Below, one piece after another: positions 47,760 through 58,500 of a DNA stretch of 64,000 nt. This stretch comes from Coenobita brevimanus (Eukaryota; Arthropoda; Malacostraca; Decapoda; Coenobitidae): positions 35,524,042-35,588,041 of the forward strand of contig CM064683.1 in the NCBI GenBank assembly GCA_032717465.1. Reading direction: 5' to 3'. Both the position numbers and the translations under genes were made by a program. The notes under the pieces are model-generated. The model was not told where the DNA came from and searched no databases. It saw only the letters and a list, made by a program, of their open reading frames with translations. The stretch's first letter is position 1, and every line of letters starts with the position of its first letter.

Positions 47760-48900
47760 TGGGGGGCAGGGGTGAGCGGAGGGGAGAAAGGGTACAACAG
47801 GAGGAAGATGAAGGAACGTGGCTGAGATAAGACGGAAGAAAAGAGGGAAAAAGTGGTTACAGGGAGAGGCTCAGAAAGGTAGAAAGCAGGGTGTGGTAGT
47901 TTGGGAGAAAGGGTGGAAGGGCAGAGGTGGAAAAGAAGTCAAGAAAAAAGTGACAGCGTCGAAGTCAGAAGAAAGATGTGGAAAGAGTGAAGAAGAGTAA
48001 AATTAAGGATGACGCAGAAAATCCGAAATATATATTTTAAAAATGGTGCGAGTGCAAACAGAAAGAAAGAGGGAGAAGACCTTGAGGGAAAGAAGTTTAG
48101 GAATGGAAGGTGAGAAAAGAAAGCAAGTAAACTGGCAGGAATAAAATTACAGCAAGAAAATACGGAGAGTAGTGAGAAGAGTAGGAGAGGCAAGGCGAAC
48201 TATTCTGAAACAGGGTAAAAATAAGTACTGGGAAGGAAAGTCAGTAAGAAAAATTGGAGCAGAAAAGAAAAACAAAACGGGAAAAAGAGAGGAGGAAAAA
48301 GAGGGAGACGTGAATGAAGGGGGAAATGGGAGTAGGAGAGCGAGAGGGAGGGAGGGCAATGAGGTGCAAGGGAAAAAGTTCAAAATGCGGTGCAAGAGGA
48401 GAATGAAAAGTTAAGGGTGACCGGAGGAAGGGAAGTGGTGGAGCAGGAGGGAAAGAGGAGGGGAGTAAAGGAGAAATTAATCACAGGAGTTAAGAGGAAG
48501 GAAAAAGAGGAAGAAAGGGAAGACAAGAAAGGGAAGTGGTGGGAAATGAAGAGCAACTGAGTGAAAGACTGGAGGGGAGATACGGGACGGAGAAAGGAGG
48601 GGAGGAGAGGAGAAGAGAGATTACAAAGGAGAGAAACAAAAGGAGTGAAGGGAAGGGGAGTACAAAGGGAGGAAGAAGGAAAGAAAAGAAATTTTATAAA
48701 ATGGAGTGGGAGGCAAAAACGATGATAATATAGAGGGGAAAACTAAACAATTGAGGGGAAGAGGGAGTAAAGTGGGTGGAAGAGGAAAAGAGAGAGGAAA
48801 GGGGGGGGAAGGAATGAGGGGAGAAGAAAGGAGAGAAATAGGAAAAGAGGGAAGGAAGGAAGGAAAGAGGGGAGAAGGAATGAGACTGGAGGGAGTTACC
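47760..48900 (+). repeat. 1.1-kb polypurine tract
   Basis: A/G-rich on the plus strand, so pyrimidine-rich on the strand of the Ig gene, directly upstream of the inferred acceptor. Lys/Glu/Arg-rich plus-strand frames here are artefacts. Confidence 0.8.
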
Positions 48901-49369
48901 CAGCAATCACCAAAACAAACACAAAATCACCAATACACACATTTCTTCACTTTAACCTCGTGCATTGTTGAATCTAGTTCCTGGTGGGTCGTCTCAAAAT
49001 ACACATGGTCTGGCTTTCAGATTATTTCCAACATTTTTATTTAGTCATTTATTTACTTACTTTTTTCACCCATCACTCACTAGCCACTCTATGCGTGTAG
49101 TATTCATTTCCTCGGAATTAATTTTCACTTTTGTTTTTTCCAATATACAGACATTTTTTCCATCATCCGCAATCTATGTATATTATTTTTTCTGACTATA
49201 ACTTTTTTTCAGAGTTCCAAAGCGGGTCCTCCTGTTTTGAAGCTTTTTGATTTGCGAGCCGGTTTAAAGGGTTCCACTTCTATTTTGATAATGTCCCTGT
49301 GAGGAGAAAAAAGATAAAAGGCATGTTATTAATGGTATTACAATATATAATGCTTTATCTGGGGGTGTG
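48901..49369. other. No gene seen
   Basis: AT-rich, T-rich runs on the plus strand. Confidence 0.4.
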
Positions 49370-49495
49370 AGTTGGGAGCAGGGCAGTGAAATGGCGGGGG
49401 ACAGGGCGACTTGGAGGCGATTTGTTTGTGGCCACCCCAAACGGGATTGAGGCGTCTGGCGATAGATAGATAGATAGACAATATATAATTAACGT
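49370..49495 (+). mobile_element. LINE-A2 3' end scrap with (GATA)n tail
   Basis: Reads SWEQGSEMAGDRATWRRFVC then GHP, equal to the last codons at 56640-56720. Then GGGATTGAGGCGTCTGGC and (GATA)n. About 110 bp of LINE only. Confidence 0.75.
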
Positions 49496-49554
49496 GTGTA
49501 AGTATATATGGGTACTGAGGCATAAAGCAGCTAGTGTTGTATGTATGGGTACGT

Positions 49555-49800
49555 GGGGAGTGGGGAAGGGAGTTTGGGAGAGGGATGGGGAAAAGGAGAG
49601 GGTGTCAAGGAGGTATGAGGAAAGGGAGACATGAGGGAGACAGGGAGGAAAGGAAAGGGAATAGGATAGGGAATGGGAGAGAGTTGGGAGGGAGAGAGGC
49701 ATGACGGGTTAGAGGAGGAGGGCAACTGTGTGGGAGGCTGTGGGGAAATTGAGGGAGAGGCGAGGTAGGTAGGTAGGTTCCAGAAAGTAAGGGCAAGGAA
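49555..49800 (+). repeat. Polypurine tract
   Basis: G/A-rich, with (TAGG)n-like GGTAGGTAGGTAGG at 49765-49778. Confidence 0.75.
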
Positions 49801-49862
49801 AAACATGAAGTAATGAAAACTTGCTCGCAATAGGTCCAGTAAAAATGGGTTCACCGTTCAGA

Positions 49863-50210
49863 CTCCCGGAGCATATTCCCGATGTTTATTGCTACTCGGC
49901 ACTCAGAGAAATCAGAACCAATCAGTGCACGCAGTGAGTCCTGGGGTGTAGTGGGGAGGGGTCTAGTCAGCACTCCCCACACAAGTAATGAAAACTAATT
50001 TAACGTGTAACTTGCTCCTTTGGTAGGCAGATATAGTAGGTTAGGTCAGGTTAGGTTAGGTTGGGTTAGGTTAGAATGGGTTGGGTTAGGTTAGGTTTGG
50101 TTACCTGACTAGTCCCCCCCGAACACCCCCACACTCACTGCCTGCGCTGACTGGTTGTAATTTCTCCTAGTGCTGAATAACAACAGACATCGGAAATATG
50201 CCTCCCGGAA
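49863..50210. mobile_element. TIR element with TTAGG telomere-like core (element T2)
   Basis: Arms 49863-49970 and 50104-50210 are inverted copies over about 105 bp with roughly 70-75 percent identity by eye: CCCGGAGCATATTCCCGATG against CCGGGAGGCATATTTCCGAT. They also share AGAGAAAT, CAGTCAGxGCAxGCAGTGAG and GGACTAGTCAGG. The core has TTAGGTTAGG/TTGGG units at 50037-50100. About 348 bp total, no frame. Confidence 0.75.
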
Positions 50211-50331
50211 TCCTACCTCCACCTTACAAGTATAACCATCCACAGATCTGTATCATAGCAATAAAACCTTCCCTTTTGAACAGTTTATTACACGATGAAA
50301 TTGAGACGTGATACATATATAGCTAAGTACA

Positions 50332-50336
<5 letters not shown>

Positions 50337-50383
<47 letters not shown>
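50337..50383. repeat. (CT)n microsatellite
   Basis: Perfect CT run directly before the repeat dimer. Confidence 0.95.
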
Positions 50384-50386
<3 letters not shown>

Positions 50387-50388
50387 TT

Positions 50389-51506
50389 GCCCGTCCCCGT
50401 CCCGGAGGGGCTCGAGGACGGGTATTGTTATCACTTGGTTCGTCTGTCTGTTTGTTTGTTTGTATGTCTGTTTGTCTGTCTGTCTATCTCTTTGTTAACA
50501 ATTTTACCGAAAACTACTCCTGCGATTATTACTAAAATTACAAGAATAATGGGCTATGACCTTCTGATCACCTGATTAAATTTTGGGCCAAATTCGCCCA
50601 AGAATTAGGTTGTTAAATGTTAAAAATGTTAAAAAAGAAAAAGTACGGGTAAAAAAAAGTTTTTTTCTACCTATATAACTCCTTTCAGATTCGTGATATC
50701 AACAGGAAACCAAAACCTAAAGATGCATCTTTCAAATCTGCATCCTATAACATGCCTTATTACATCAGGGGGGGGTCATCTCCCATTTAGCGGTAGGGGG
50801 ACAATGTCACGCGGGTCGGGCCTAAAATTTCAAATGGGCATAAAATCGTCAGTTTTCACCCGATTTACTCCACATCTAATACGTGACATCTGTGACTAGA
50901 TAGCCTGTTGTGTTTATACGTCAGAGCTAAAATGACTGCCGGGGACGGGTTTCCTGTGCTTTGGCACTGCATTTTGTTAATCTGTTTATTACCCGTCCCC
51001 GTTCAGGGGGGCTCGGGGACGGGAATTGTTTTCACTCGGTTTGTTTGTTTGTCTATTAACAGCTTTACGCGAAAACTACTGGTGTGATTTTGTCTAAAAT
51101 TACAGGGATGATGGGCTATGACCTGATCACCTGATTAAGTTTTCTGCCAAATTGGGCCACGGCCCAGGCTGTAGGCCCCCCAAAAAATTTAAAATCGTTC
51201 TTTTGCCATAACTCCTTTCAAATTCGTCATACCGACATGAAACCGAAATCTATATGTGCATCTTTCAAATCTGCATCCTATAACATGCCTCATTACATCA
51301 GGCGGATCACCCCCCAGTTAGCGGTAGGGAGGTCAGTCTCAGGTGGGTCGGGCCTAAAATCACAAATGGGCAAAAATTCGTCAGTTTTCACCTGCTTTAC
51401 TCCAAATCTGATACGTGACATCCTTGACTAGATAGCCTGTTGTGTTTACGTCGCACTAAAATGACTCCCGAGGACGGGTTTGCTGTGCCTTGGCACCGCT
51501 CCTTGT
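50389..51506 (+). repeat. Hairpin-headed dispersed repeat, tandem dimer (copies 1 and 2)
   Basis: Copy 1 spans 50389-50990 and copy 2 spans 50991-51506. Each starts CCCGTCCCCG with a nearby GGGGACGGG (hairpin) and then TTGTTTTCACTCGG-like and GTTTGTTTGTCTG text. Each then has AAAACTACTxxTGxGATT, GATGGGCTATGACC, CTTTCAAATCTGCATCCTAT, TTAGCGGTAGGG and CGTCAGTTTTCACC. Each closes with GGGGACGGGTTT, the inverse of the start. The inverted third copy is at 12968-13462. Confidence 0.85.
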
Positions 51507-51609
51507 TATTTTGGTAGTGTCCCTTGCAGGAGGAAAATAATGAAATGGGCGTTATGTTTCGCCCTATATTCTATACATATGGCAATTGAAAATTGAAACA
51601 AATATATCT

Positions 51610-51611
51610 TT

Positions 51612-51659
<48 letters not shown>

Positions 51660-52053
51660 GGGGGGGGTAAAAGGAAAAGGGGCCTGCTGAGGGGATGGAG
51701 GGGAGCAAACGAAAATGGAAACTGTACGGATGAAGGAAAATTCTACTGAGAAGAGAGAGGGGTGACATGCTTAGGGGGATGTGGGGAAGGGAGGGAAATG
51801 GGAAGGGGAGAGGGGAGAAATGAAAATGGGAGGGGGTAATTGCATAGGAGAGGGGAGGAGAGAGGGGAGGGAAGAAGGACGAGTAACGAGGGGAGGGAAG
51901 GCAAAGGAAGTGGGGAGTGGAGGGGAAAGGAATGGAGAGAGAATGGGGAGAGGAGGGAGGGGGAAGGGGAGTGGGATGTGTATGTAAATACTTCTGTTTC
52001 TTTCTCTTATGTCCTTCCACAACTTCTGCCATTTTGCATTCCCAATCTTCTAC

Positions 52054-52117
<64 letters not shown>

Positions 52118-52540
52118 ATATCTTCCTCCCAAAATCGCTTCCTTCCCTTCCCCTTCCCCTCCCTCTCTTACTGCTTCCCCCCCCCCTTCTTTCCTTCCCT
52201 CCCCCCTGCTCTTGCTTTCCCTGCGCTTTCCTTCCAACTCTTCCTTCTCATCCATTCCACTCTTCCTCCTCTGTGTCAATTCATTCCCCCTTCCCTCTCT
52301 CAGCATCTGCCTCCCCTCATCCTCTTCTCTCTTCCCTCCCCTTTTCTCCTTCTCTGTGACTTTCTTTCGCCTCATTCCCTCTTTTCCTCTTCCCTTCCTT
52401 CCCTCCCTTGCTTTGCCTTGTCTTGCTCTGCCTTGCCTTCCCATTCTATCTCTTTCCTTCCCTTTTCCTCCCTTTGCTGTCTTCTTTCCCTGTGTCCACT
52501 TTCCCTACCGCTGCTTAGGGGGCTTGATAGCACCTTTTCC
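51610..52540 (+). repeat. Purine tract switching to (CT)n and pyrimidine tract
   Basis: (GACA)n at 51619-51652, purine-rich to about 51980, then (CT)n at 52054-52114 and C/T-rich to 52540. Long frames through it are artefacts. Confidence 0.85.
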
Positions 52541-52679
52541 TTAGCGATGTATTTTCCACCTAGCAAATTCATATCAAATTACATGTTCTTTATGTCCTTT
52601 TATTACTAACATAGTCTGCATAACAAGATCCACAAATATAATCATTCCATCCACCCATCGTCCCATTTTTTTTTTTCTC

Positions 52680-52945
52680 TCCATTAACGGGCCGAGACAA
52701 GGATACACAACCCCGGCACTTAAGGCCAGGGTGACCAGCCTCATTCGCCCCTTAGTGGCATCAAGTGAGCTACAGACATCAACCACTGCACGTATGGAAA
52801 GCCTTGTCAGCTCCATCTTGTTGAAGCTACATAACAAAACAGATCAGCAGGCGTCTAGTATATGGTTACGACCCAGCGTTCTAAATTACTTCCTGGGTTA
52901 CAGAAAACCGTTTAGACTGTCCGCTCAGTGTAAAGTCACATGAAG
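52680..52945 (+). other. Unrecognised open frame
   Basis: The frame reads ALKARVTSLIRPLVASSELQ (Met at 52731) with balanced composition, about 85 codons to 52943. No family recognised and no splice evidence. Could be a transposon scrap. Confidence 0.25.
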
Positions 52946-53094
52946 GCAGCGCTACATCGAGTGAGTGGATGATGGATACGTTCACCTGCTGCAATATATT
53001 AATGTGCCATGTTAAGCAGAGAAATAAACAGGTAAGGAAGAGGTCCTAAGGAGGCTCATTAACCGAAGGGAATACAGGCCTGCGTCTTCACTCC

Positions 53095-53560
53095 TCTTTC
53101 TTCCTCCCTTCCTTTCCTCCATCTCTCCTTCTCTCCCTTCCACCTCCCCCTTACCTCTCACTCATATCTTCCTCCCTTTCCTTTACTTCCCTTCTCCTGT
53201 GCTTCATCTCTTTCTCACAACCCTGTCCTTCCCCTCCCCCTCGGCCTCCCCCACCCCATACCCCTTCCCTTTCCTCCATCACAAGTTTTTCTCTCCCTCC
53301 TCCCTCTCAGTGATACCTTACAATGTACTGCATACCTCCCCCCCTCCCTCTCTCTCTCTCCTCCGCCCATCCTTTCACACTTTCGTCTTCCTTTCCTCTT
53401 CTCCTTCTTCTCTGTTTTCCTGGGTCTCTCTCCCCCCTCTACCCTCCTCCTCCTCCTCCTCACTTCTCTCCTCCGTCACTGCTACTTCTCCCGTTCCTCC
53501 ACCTTCGACTACGTTCTGCTTATTTAAGGCATTCACTTACACCAATTGCTCTTCTATCCT
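53095..53560 (+). repeat. Polypyrimidine tract
   Basis: C/T-rich with CTCC runs. Confidence 0.8.
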
Positions 53561-53568
53561 ACATTCAG

Positions 53569-53573
<5 letters not shown>

Positions 53574-53663
<90 letters not shown>

Positions 53664-53696
53664 TGTGTGTTAGAGAGAGAGAGAGAGAGAGAGAGA
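53574..53696. repeat. (GT)n then (GA)n microsatellite
   Basis: GT run 53574-53670 with one slip, then GA run 53672-53696. A CA run lies at 53851-53875. Confidence 0.95.
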
Positions 53697-53879
53697 ATAC
53701 GTATTTTTTTCGTCCTGTTATGTCCCTCGGTGCGCAGGCGCGCGAGAGGAAAAACGATACTGGGTGTCTGTGTTTGTTTGTTTCTGTGAGTGCCTGTGTC
53801 TGTGCTTGTATTTGTGTATGTATCTGCGTCTCCCTTTCATGCAGATCACAATACACACACACACACACACACACAAAGG

Positions 53880-54179
53880 TAAACAATCATACCGGTACCT
53901 TCAGATCTGGAATGTATGATTTTATGAGTGTACTCAGACAGCGTAATTAACATGAACCATATATAGTAAATCAGTTCTTATGTGTGGGGCTGGTGCTAAG
54001 ACAGAGAGAGAGAGGGGGGGGAGGGAGAAGCGTGCAACTGCTCTCTAAAAAATTTATTGTTTTTATTTCCATCGTATCTAGGTAAGAGTCTGGCGTAAAT
54101 TGGTATGTATGCGCTTTTACATTTTGTTTGCATTTACACCTCAGTTCTTGAGCTCTTTAATTTTTTTGCTTTTTTCATT
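53880..54179. other. No gene seen
   Basis: AT-rich, GA run at 54003-54015. Confidence 0.4.
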
Positions 54180-54374
54180 CTATTATAGGTTTGGTAGGAT
54201 TATAGTTGATTAGATTTGGCTTGACAGTGCTAATCTGAACTAGAAGTAGTTACGTTAGGATAGATCAGAGTAGGATGGGTTGAATGAGAAGTGGGGCAGG
54301 TTCGGTTAGGTTAGGTAAGGTAAGATAAAGTAAGCTTAGACTGAGTAATATTATGTTAGAACAAGTTTGGTTGA
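54180..54374 (+). repeat. TTAGG-derived degenerate tract
   Basis: Phrases such as GGTTCGGTTAGGTTAGGTAA and TTACGTTAGGATAG. The same composition continues at 54690-54800 and 55231-55490 around younger insertions. Confidence 0.5.
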
Positions 54375-54377
54375 AGG

Positions 54378-54560
54378 AACTGGTGACCGAGTGGTTAGAG
54401 AAAGGGCCTGCTGTTCAAAAGGAGGCAAGTTGGACCCCAAGAAAGGGTAGAGTGTGAAATTTGAGTCGAAGAAACAGACCTTTCTAATCTTCCACAATGC
54501 CCACCGACACGCCATAAAAACAGCTCTGCTTTAATAACAAATCATTCCTGAACGAGACAG
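54378..54560 (+). mobile_element. tRNA-derived SINE (degraded)
   Basis: Box A TGGTGACCGAGTGGTTAGAG at 54381; box-B-like AAGTTGGACCCC at 54427 has lost the TTCGA core. tRNA Leu/Ser-like head. 3' end uncertain. Confidence 0.5.
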
Positions 54561-54860
54561 CCCCATCATATATTCAGTTTGGACGGTAGATATTAGCGCT
54601 GAAGTTGTGACAAGTGACAGTATGTGGCACGTAGGAGGACTGCCGTGCTTCAGGGAAAGGACTCTTTTACCCATGGCCATGGACATACACAAAACAGGCT
54701 GAACTGGGATAAGTCAGTTTCATTTAGATATAGGTAGGCTGTCACACTAGACTTGTTACAGCTGGTTGACTTAAGTCGGACTGGGTTGGTGGAGTTACGA
54801 TGAAGGATGGAGGCATAAATTTACCTCGGAGGGAAAGAAATTTATAATAGGTAAGACCAG

Positions 54861-55230
54861 CTAGTTACCTCCGCCATGGAAGTTTTGTTTTACCCGGCGT
54901 CTTTTGTTTGCCTGTCTGTTTGTTTGTCTGTTATCAGGATTACTCAAAAGTGAAGAACGGATTTTGATGAAATTTTGTGGAAGGGAGGGCCATGGTCCAA
55001 GAAAGAAATGACTGAATTTTCGGCCGGATTCGGATCCGGATCCGGAGTATGCCGCACAATATCTCCAAAAGTTATCATTGAATTTCGATGAAATTTGTGG
55101 AAAGATGAACCATGGACCAAGAGAGAATTGATTAAATTAACCTGAACCTATATCCACGGATCCGGATCCGGATCATTTTTAATGGCAATGGCATTGGCGG
55201 AGGTATGCGCTTTATGAGCGCTTTCTAGTT
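54861..55230 (+). repeat. Terminal-inverted dispersed repeat, CTCCGCC type
   Basis: CTAGTTACCTCCGCC at 54861-54875 and GGCGGAGGTA at 55196-55205 form a 10-bp inverted repeat. A hairpin GCGCTTTATGAGCGC and CTAGTT close the right end. GTTTGTCTG-rich DNA follows the left end. Two tandem internal units (about 54958-55050 and 55080-55175) share GATxxxGATGAAATTTxGTGGA, CCATGGxCCAAG and CGGATCCGGATCCGGA. Non-coding. Confidence 0.75.
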
Positions 55231-55479
55231 TTGTTTTGAATTGGTCGGATTGGATTAAGCTTGGTGTGGGTATAAAAGGTTGTACTGAACAGGAACAGCT
55301 ACGTTAGACCGCTTAGGTGAGATGAGGCTAGGGTAGGTTCGGTTGGTAAAACTGGGTTTAATTGGGTCAAGTTGGGACGGATAATTTAAATTAGGTTGCA
55401 CTGGGTTATATTAAGTTACCTTGGATTAAGTTAGTTTAGATTACTCATTTTAGGTTATGCACAGAAATGTCAGGCAGGT
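55231..55479 (+). repeat. TTAGG-derived degenerate tract
   Basis: GGTAGGTTCGGTTGG, TTAAATTAGGTTGCACTGGG and CAGGTTAGGTCAGG phrases. Confidence 0.5.
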
Positions 55480-55872
55480 TAGGTCAGGTGGTTGGGTTTG
55501 GGTAACCCAGTGGATCCCGACTGAGGATCTATGGTCCAAAGAAAAGCCATATAAGGACTCCACTGTAAAAGTGAAGACGGATGCCAATCCCTTAGCAGCA
55601 GTGCATATCTCCGGAACTTAGGTGGTTGAGCCTGTGGCTGGTTTTTCACCCAGTAGCCTATCCTGGGATACAAGGCCATGGCATCATCCACGTTACCAAA
55701 GTCACCTACTCTAGGTGTTATTCTAGGTACTCATTTTACCTACCAGCCCACAAAGGATGGATGAACACCTGAGTCGAGTGACGCAAGCTGCCTGCACTAG
55801 GATTCGAACCCCGGCGCTAACGTGCCGGCTTCACAGTCAGCATCGCAGACCACTCAGCCACGCGGCAATTTC
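55480..55872 (-). mobile_element. tRNA-derived SINE with Ser/Leu-like head
   Basis: On the minus strand GCCGCGTGGCTGAGTGG (box A, 55850-55860) and GGGGTTCGAATCC (box B, 55801-55813) are near consensus, with a variable-arm-like GCCGGCAC..GCGCCGGGG. The anticodon stem is imperfect and the tail runs some 320 bp past the tRNA part, so it is a SINE and not a tRNA gene. Confidence 0.75.
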
Positions 55873-55948
55873 ATGGGTTTCATGGGAAATATGTTTACTC
55901 TTTACACGACATCCTCACGCGGAGCGCCAACGCGTATCGTGTAGCTTG

Positions 55949-55950
<2 letters not shown>

Positions 55951-55990
<40 letters not shown>
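55951..55990. repeat. (GT)n microsatellite
   Basis: Perfect GT run. Confidence 0.95.
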
Positions 55991-55992
<2 letters not shown>

Positions 55993-56044
55993 GCGAAGCA
56001 TTTCTATACATCAGCGGCGACGTCAGATGGCATAACCCAATTTC

Positions 56045-56515
56045 GGCCTGGGACAGAGAGGAGGGTGTCGAGAGGAAGGGGGAGGGGAGGAATAAGATGG
56101 ATGAGAGGGTCTAGGAGAGGTGGAAGGGAAGAGGGGGCGGGAGGTGAGGGGAAAAGGGAAAAAGGATGGGGAATACGGGAAAAAGTGGGAGGGGAGAGAG
56201 GGAGGAAGGGATGAAGGGAGTGAAAGAGGGCTGGGGGAAGGATATGTGTTTAGGCATGGGAGGGAGGGGAAAAAAAATAAAAAGGGACAGAGCAAAAGAA
56301 TAGTAGAAAAATGTAATTGGTTGGTGAAAGAGAGGAGGGCGATGGAAGTAGGGCACTGAGAGAGAGAGAGGAGTCATACAGGGGTATGGAAAAGAAAATA
56401 CAGAACGCTGAAATGCAGGAATGAGGACAGGAAAATGTAGAGGTGTAAGGGCAAAGAGAAGGGAGGGTGAAGAATGAAAAGAGAATGAGTAGGAGAAAAA
56501 GAAAGTAGAACATAT
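56045..56515 (+). repeat. Polypurine tract
   Basis: G/A-rich, about 0.47 kb. Confidence 0.8.
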
Positions 56516-56519
56516 ATAC

Positions 56520-56521
<2 letters not shown>

Positions 56522-56578
<57 letters not shown>

Positions 56579-56598
56579 AATAATAATAATAATAATTA
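56522..56598. repeat. (GT)n-(GA)n-(AAT)n compound microsatellite
   Basis: Three adjoining perfect runs; the last abuts the 3' end of LINE-A2. Confidence 0.95.
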
Positions 56599-56599
56599 G

Positions 56600-57350
56600 T
56601 AATTTACCTATATATTGCCAGACGCTTTAATCCCTTATAAGGGGTGGCCACAAACAAATCGCCTCTACGTCACCCTGTCCCCCGCCATTTCCCTGCCCTG
56701 CTCCTAATACACACACCCCCCTCTCTCATATACCTCTCCACTCCATCCCTCCATCTCATCCTTGGCCTTCCCCTCCCTCTCTCCCCCTCCACCTCATTCA
56801 CATACACTCTCCTCATCAGTCTCTCACTCTCCATCCTCTCCACATGGCCAAATCACCTCAGTGTGTTCCTCCTAATCATGCTTCCTATCACATCCACATC
56901 CACACCACAACGCTCCTTCACATCCTCATTTGTCAGTCTGTCTCTCCATATGACTCCACAGGCTCCTCTCAAATGACTCATTTCCACTGTTCTCACTTTT
57001 GACTTGTGTCCCTTCAGTAACGTCCAAGCTTCACTTCCATACGTTAGAGTTGGTATCACAATACTGTCATGTACTAACTATTTTACTTCCATGCTCACTT
57101 CCCTGTTTCTTAAAACCGCCTTCAAGGAACCAGCAACCTTTCTTCCTTGTTGTACCCTTTCAAGCACTTCACCCTCCAAACTTCCATCCTTACTCATCAC
57201 ACTACCCAAGTACTTAATCGTACTCAAATTTTCCATTTCCTCATCATCCAACCTCATTGTGCATTCACTGGGCAATATACTGAAGCAGCTACAATATCTA
57301 TGTACAATCTCAAGTTCTCTAATACTCCAAGTAAGAAGAAAAGGCATTAT
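56600..57350 (-). mobile_element. LINE-A2 C-terminal part and 3' end
   Basis: The minus strand reads CTMRLDDEEMENLSTIKYLG, SVMSKDGSLEGE, RKVAGSLKAVLRNREVSMEV, IPTLTYGSEAWTLLKGHKSK, VEMSHLRGACGVIWRDRL, FGHVERMESERLMRRVY and GRPRMRWRDGVERY. This is the whole region after the RT of a LINE (K-Y-L-G, T-Y-G-S-E-x-W, H-L-R-G-x-C-G-V, F-G-H-V-E-R-M). Its 3' end GGGATTAAAGCGTCTGGC is shared with 49370-49495 but is followed by a different simple repeat. One stop at 57062 and another before FGHVERM. 5'-truncated. Confidence 0.85.
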
Positions 57351-57354
57351 GTAC

Positions 57355-57965
57355 AGGCAAAGGCATACTGTAAGCTGGCCTAATACTTCAAATAATATAA
57401 TAATAATAACAATAATAATAATAATGTGTCCAAAACTGTGAAGGAGCTACACTGCCTATGTGCTGTTTACGACGCAGTTGGTCTAATACTCCAGCACTTC
57501 TGCTTCCCACTGTCCGCTCTGTTGGCTAACCATCTTAGCAACGTATTTCGGTGGCACAGGAGGCCAGTTTTCTTTACCAGTAATTTTGCATATTACAACT
57601 TTTCTTTCAGTTTATGTTGATGTTTGCATTGTCCTAATATGAGCATAATTTGCATCAGTAACATAAAAGAGAATATTGACGCGTAATGTGAAAAGTAAAT
57701 GGCTTAGGAACAGGTGTTACGAAATCATCAAATCCATCTAGAATACGAGAGGATTTGTATATTTGTTTGTCCTTAAAATGATTCTCCATGATACCGGTCT
57801 GATGCGTCCCGGCCCGTTCCTCGTGGAATCGCCGCTGAAGGGGGTCGAGAGAGAAAAATGTGAGACGTTCCTAAGTCTATTAGTAGACTTGGGGACTTTC
57901 GTTAAGTGTGATTTAAACACAGTGGAATTGTAGGAAAACTTATTTCCTCCAAGATATGCTGGTTA
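57355..57965 (+). repeat. Dispersed repeat pair, copy 1
   Basis: Matches 63525-64000: CTAATACTCCA, CTTCTGCTTCCCACTG, CTCTGTTGGC, AACCATCTTA, GTTACGAAATCA and CAAATCCA. Also TGATGCGTC and AATxGTAGGAAAAC. (AAT)n at 57395-57424. Identity and limits were judged by eye. Confidence 0.65.
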
Positions 57966-58500
57966 CTTGTGTATGTATTTATTTGCTTATTTTACTCCTG
58001 TCACATGCAAATGCAATCTGTACTATAATAGTAATGCCTTCTCATTGACCTAAAGAATTTGGGGATGTATAATTTAGGTCATTCTTGCTGCTACTGGAAT
58101 AAATTTTTCAGCTTGCGGGGTTATCTGTGAAAAGATTAATGAAAATTATATTCAGCCCAACTGGTTAGAATAGCTTTTCGTAATTTGTAAGAAATAATCA
58201 TTTAAGTAATCGCCCTTAGAGCAATAAGTGGGCCAGAGACCACCAGTCTAAGGCACGTGCCGCCATCTGTTGAGGGCCACGGCAGCTAACTTATCAGCTG
58301 ATGTCACTATTCTAGTACAGCGGAAAGAAAAACAGTTGCACGATTTTTCGTTTTTATTTTTTTTTTATTTGTATCAGTTTCGGTGTTCTACCATATGTCA
58401 CAAATAATTATTATTATACACACACAAAATTACAGTATATTGCCGCCCAAATATAAGCTAACTGGCGGTGTCTGTATTTTACTGCTGTCTGGTGCAGCAG
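57966..58500. other. No gene seen
   Basis: AT-rich. TTATCAGCTGAT near 58288 is a short palindrome. Confidence 0.35.

Noticed and set aside
47818..48414. Lys/Glu/Arg-rich frames on the plus strand
   Set aside because: Composition artefact of the polypurine tract.
51840..52609. Frames of 230-234 codons, the second and third longest in the window
   Set aside because: They run through purine tract, CT microsatellite and pyrimidine tract; overlapping long frames exist in other frames for the same reason.
55795..55872. A tRNA-Ser or tRNA-Leu gene
   Set aside because: Boxes A and B are good but the anticodon stem does not pair well and a long SINE body follows.
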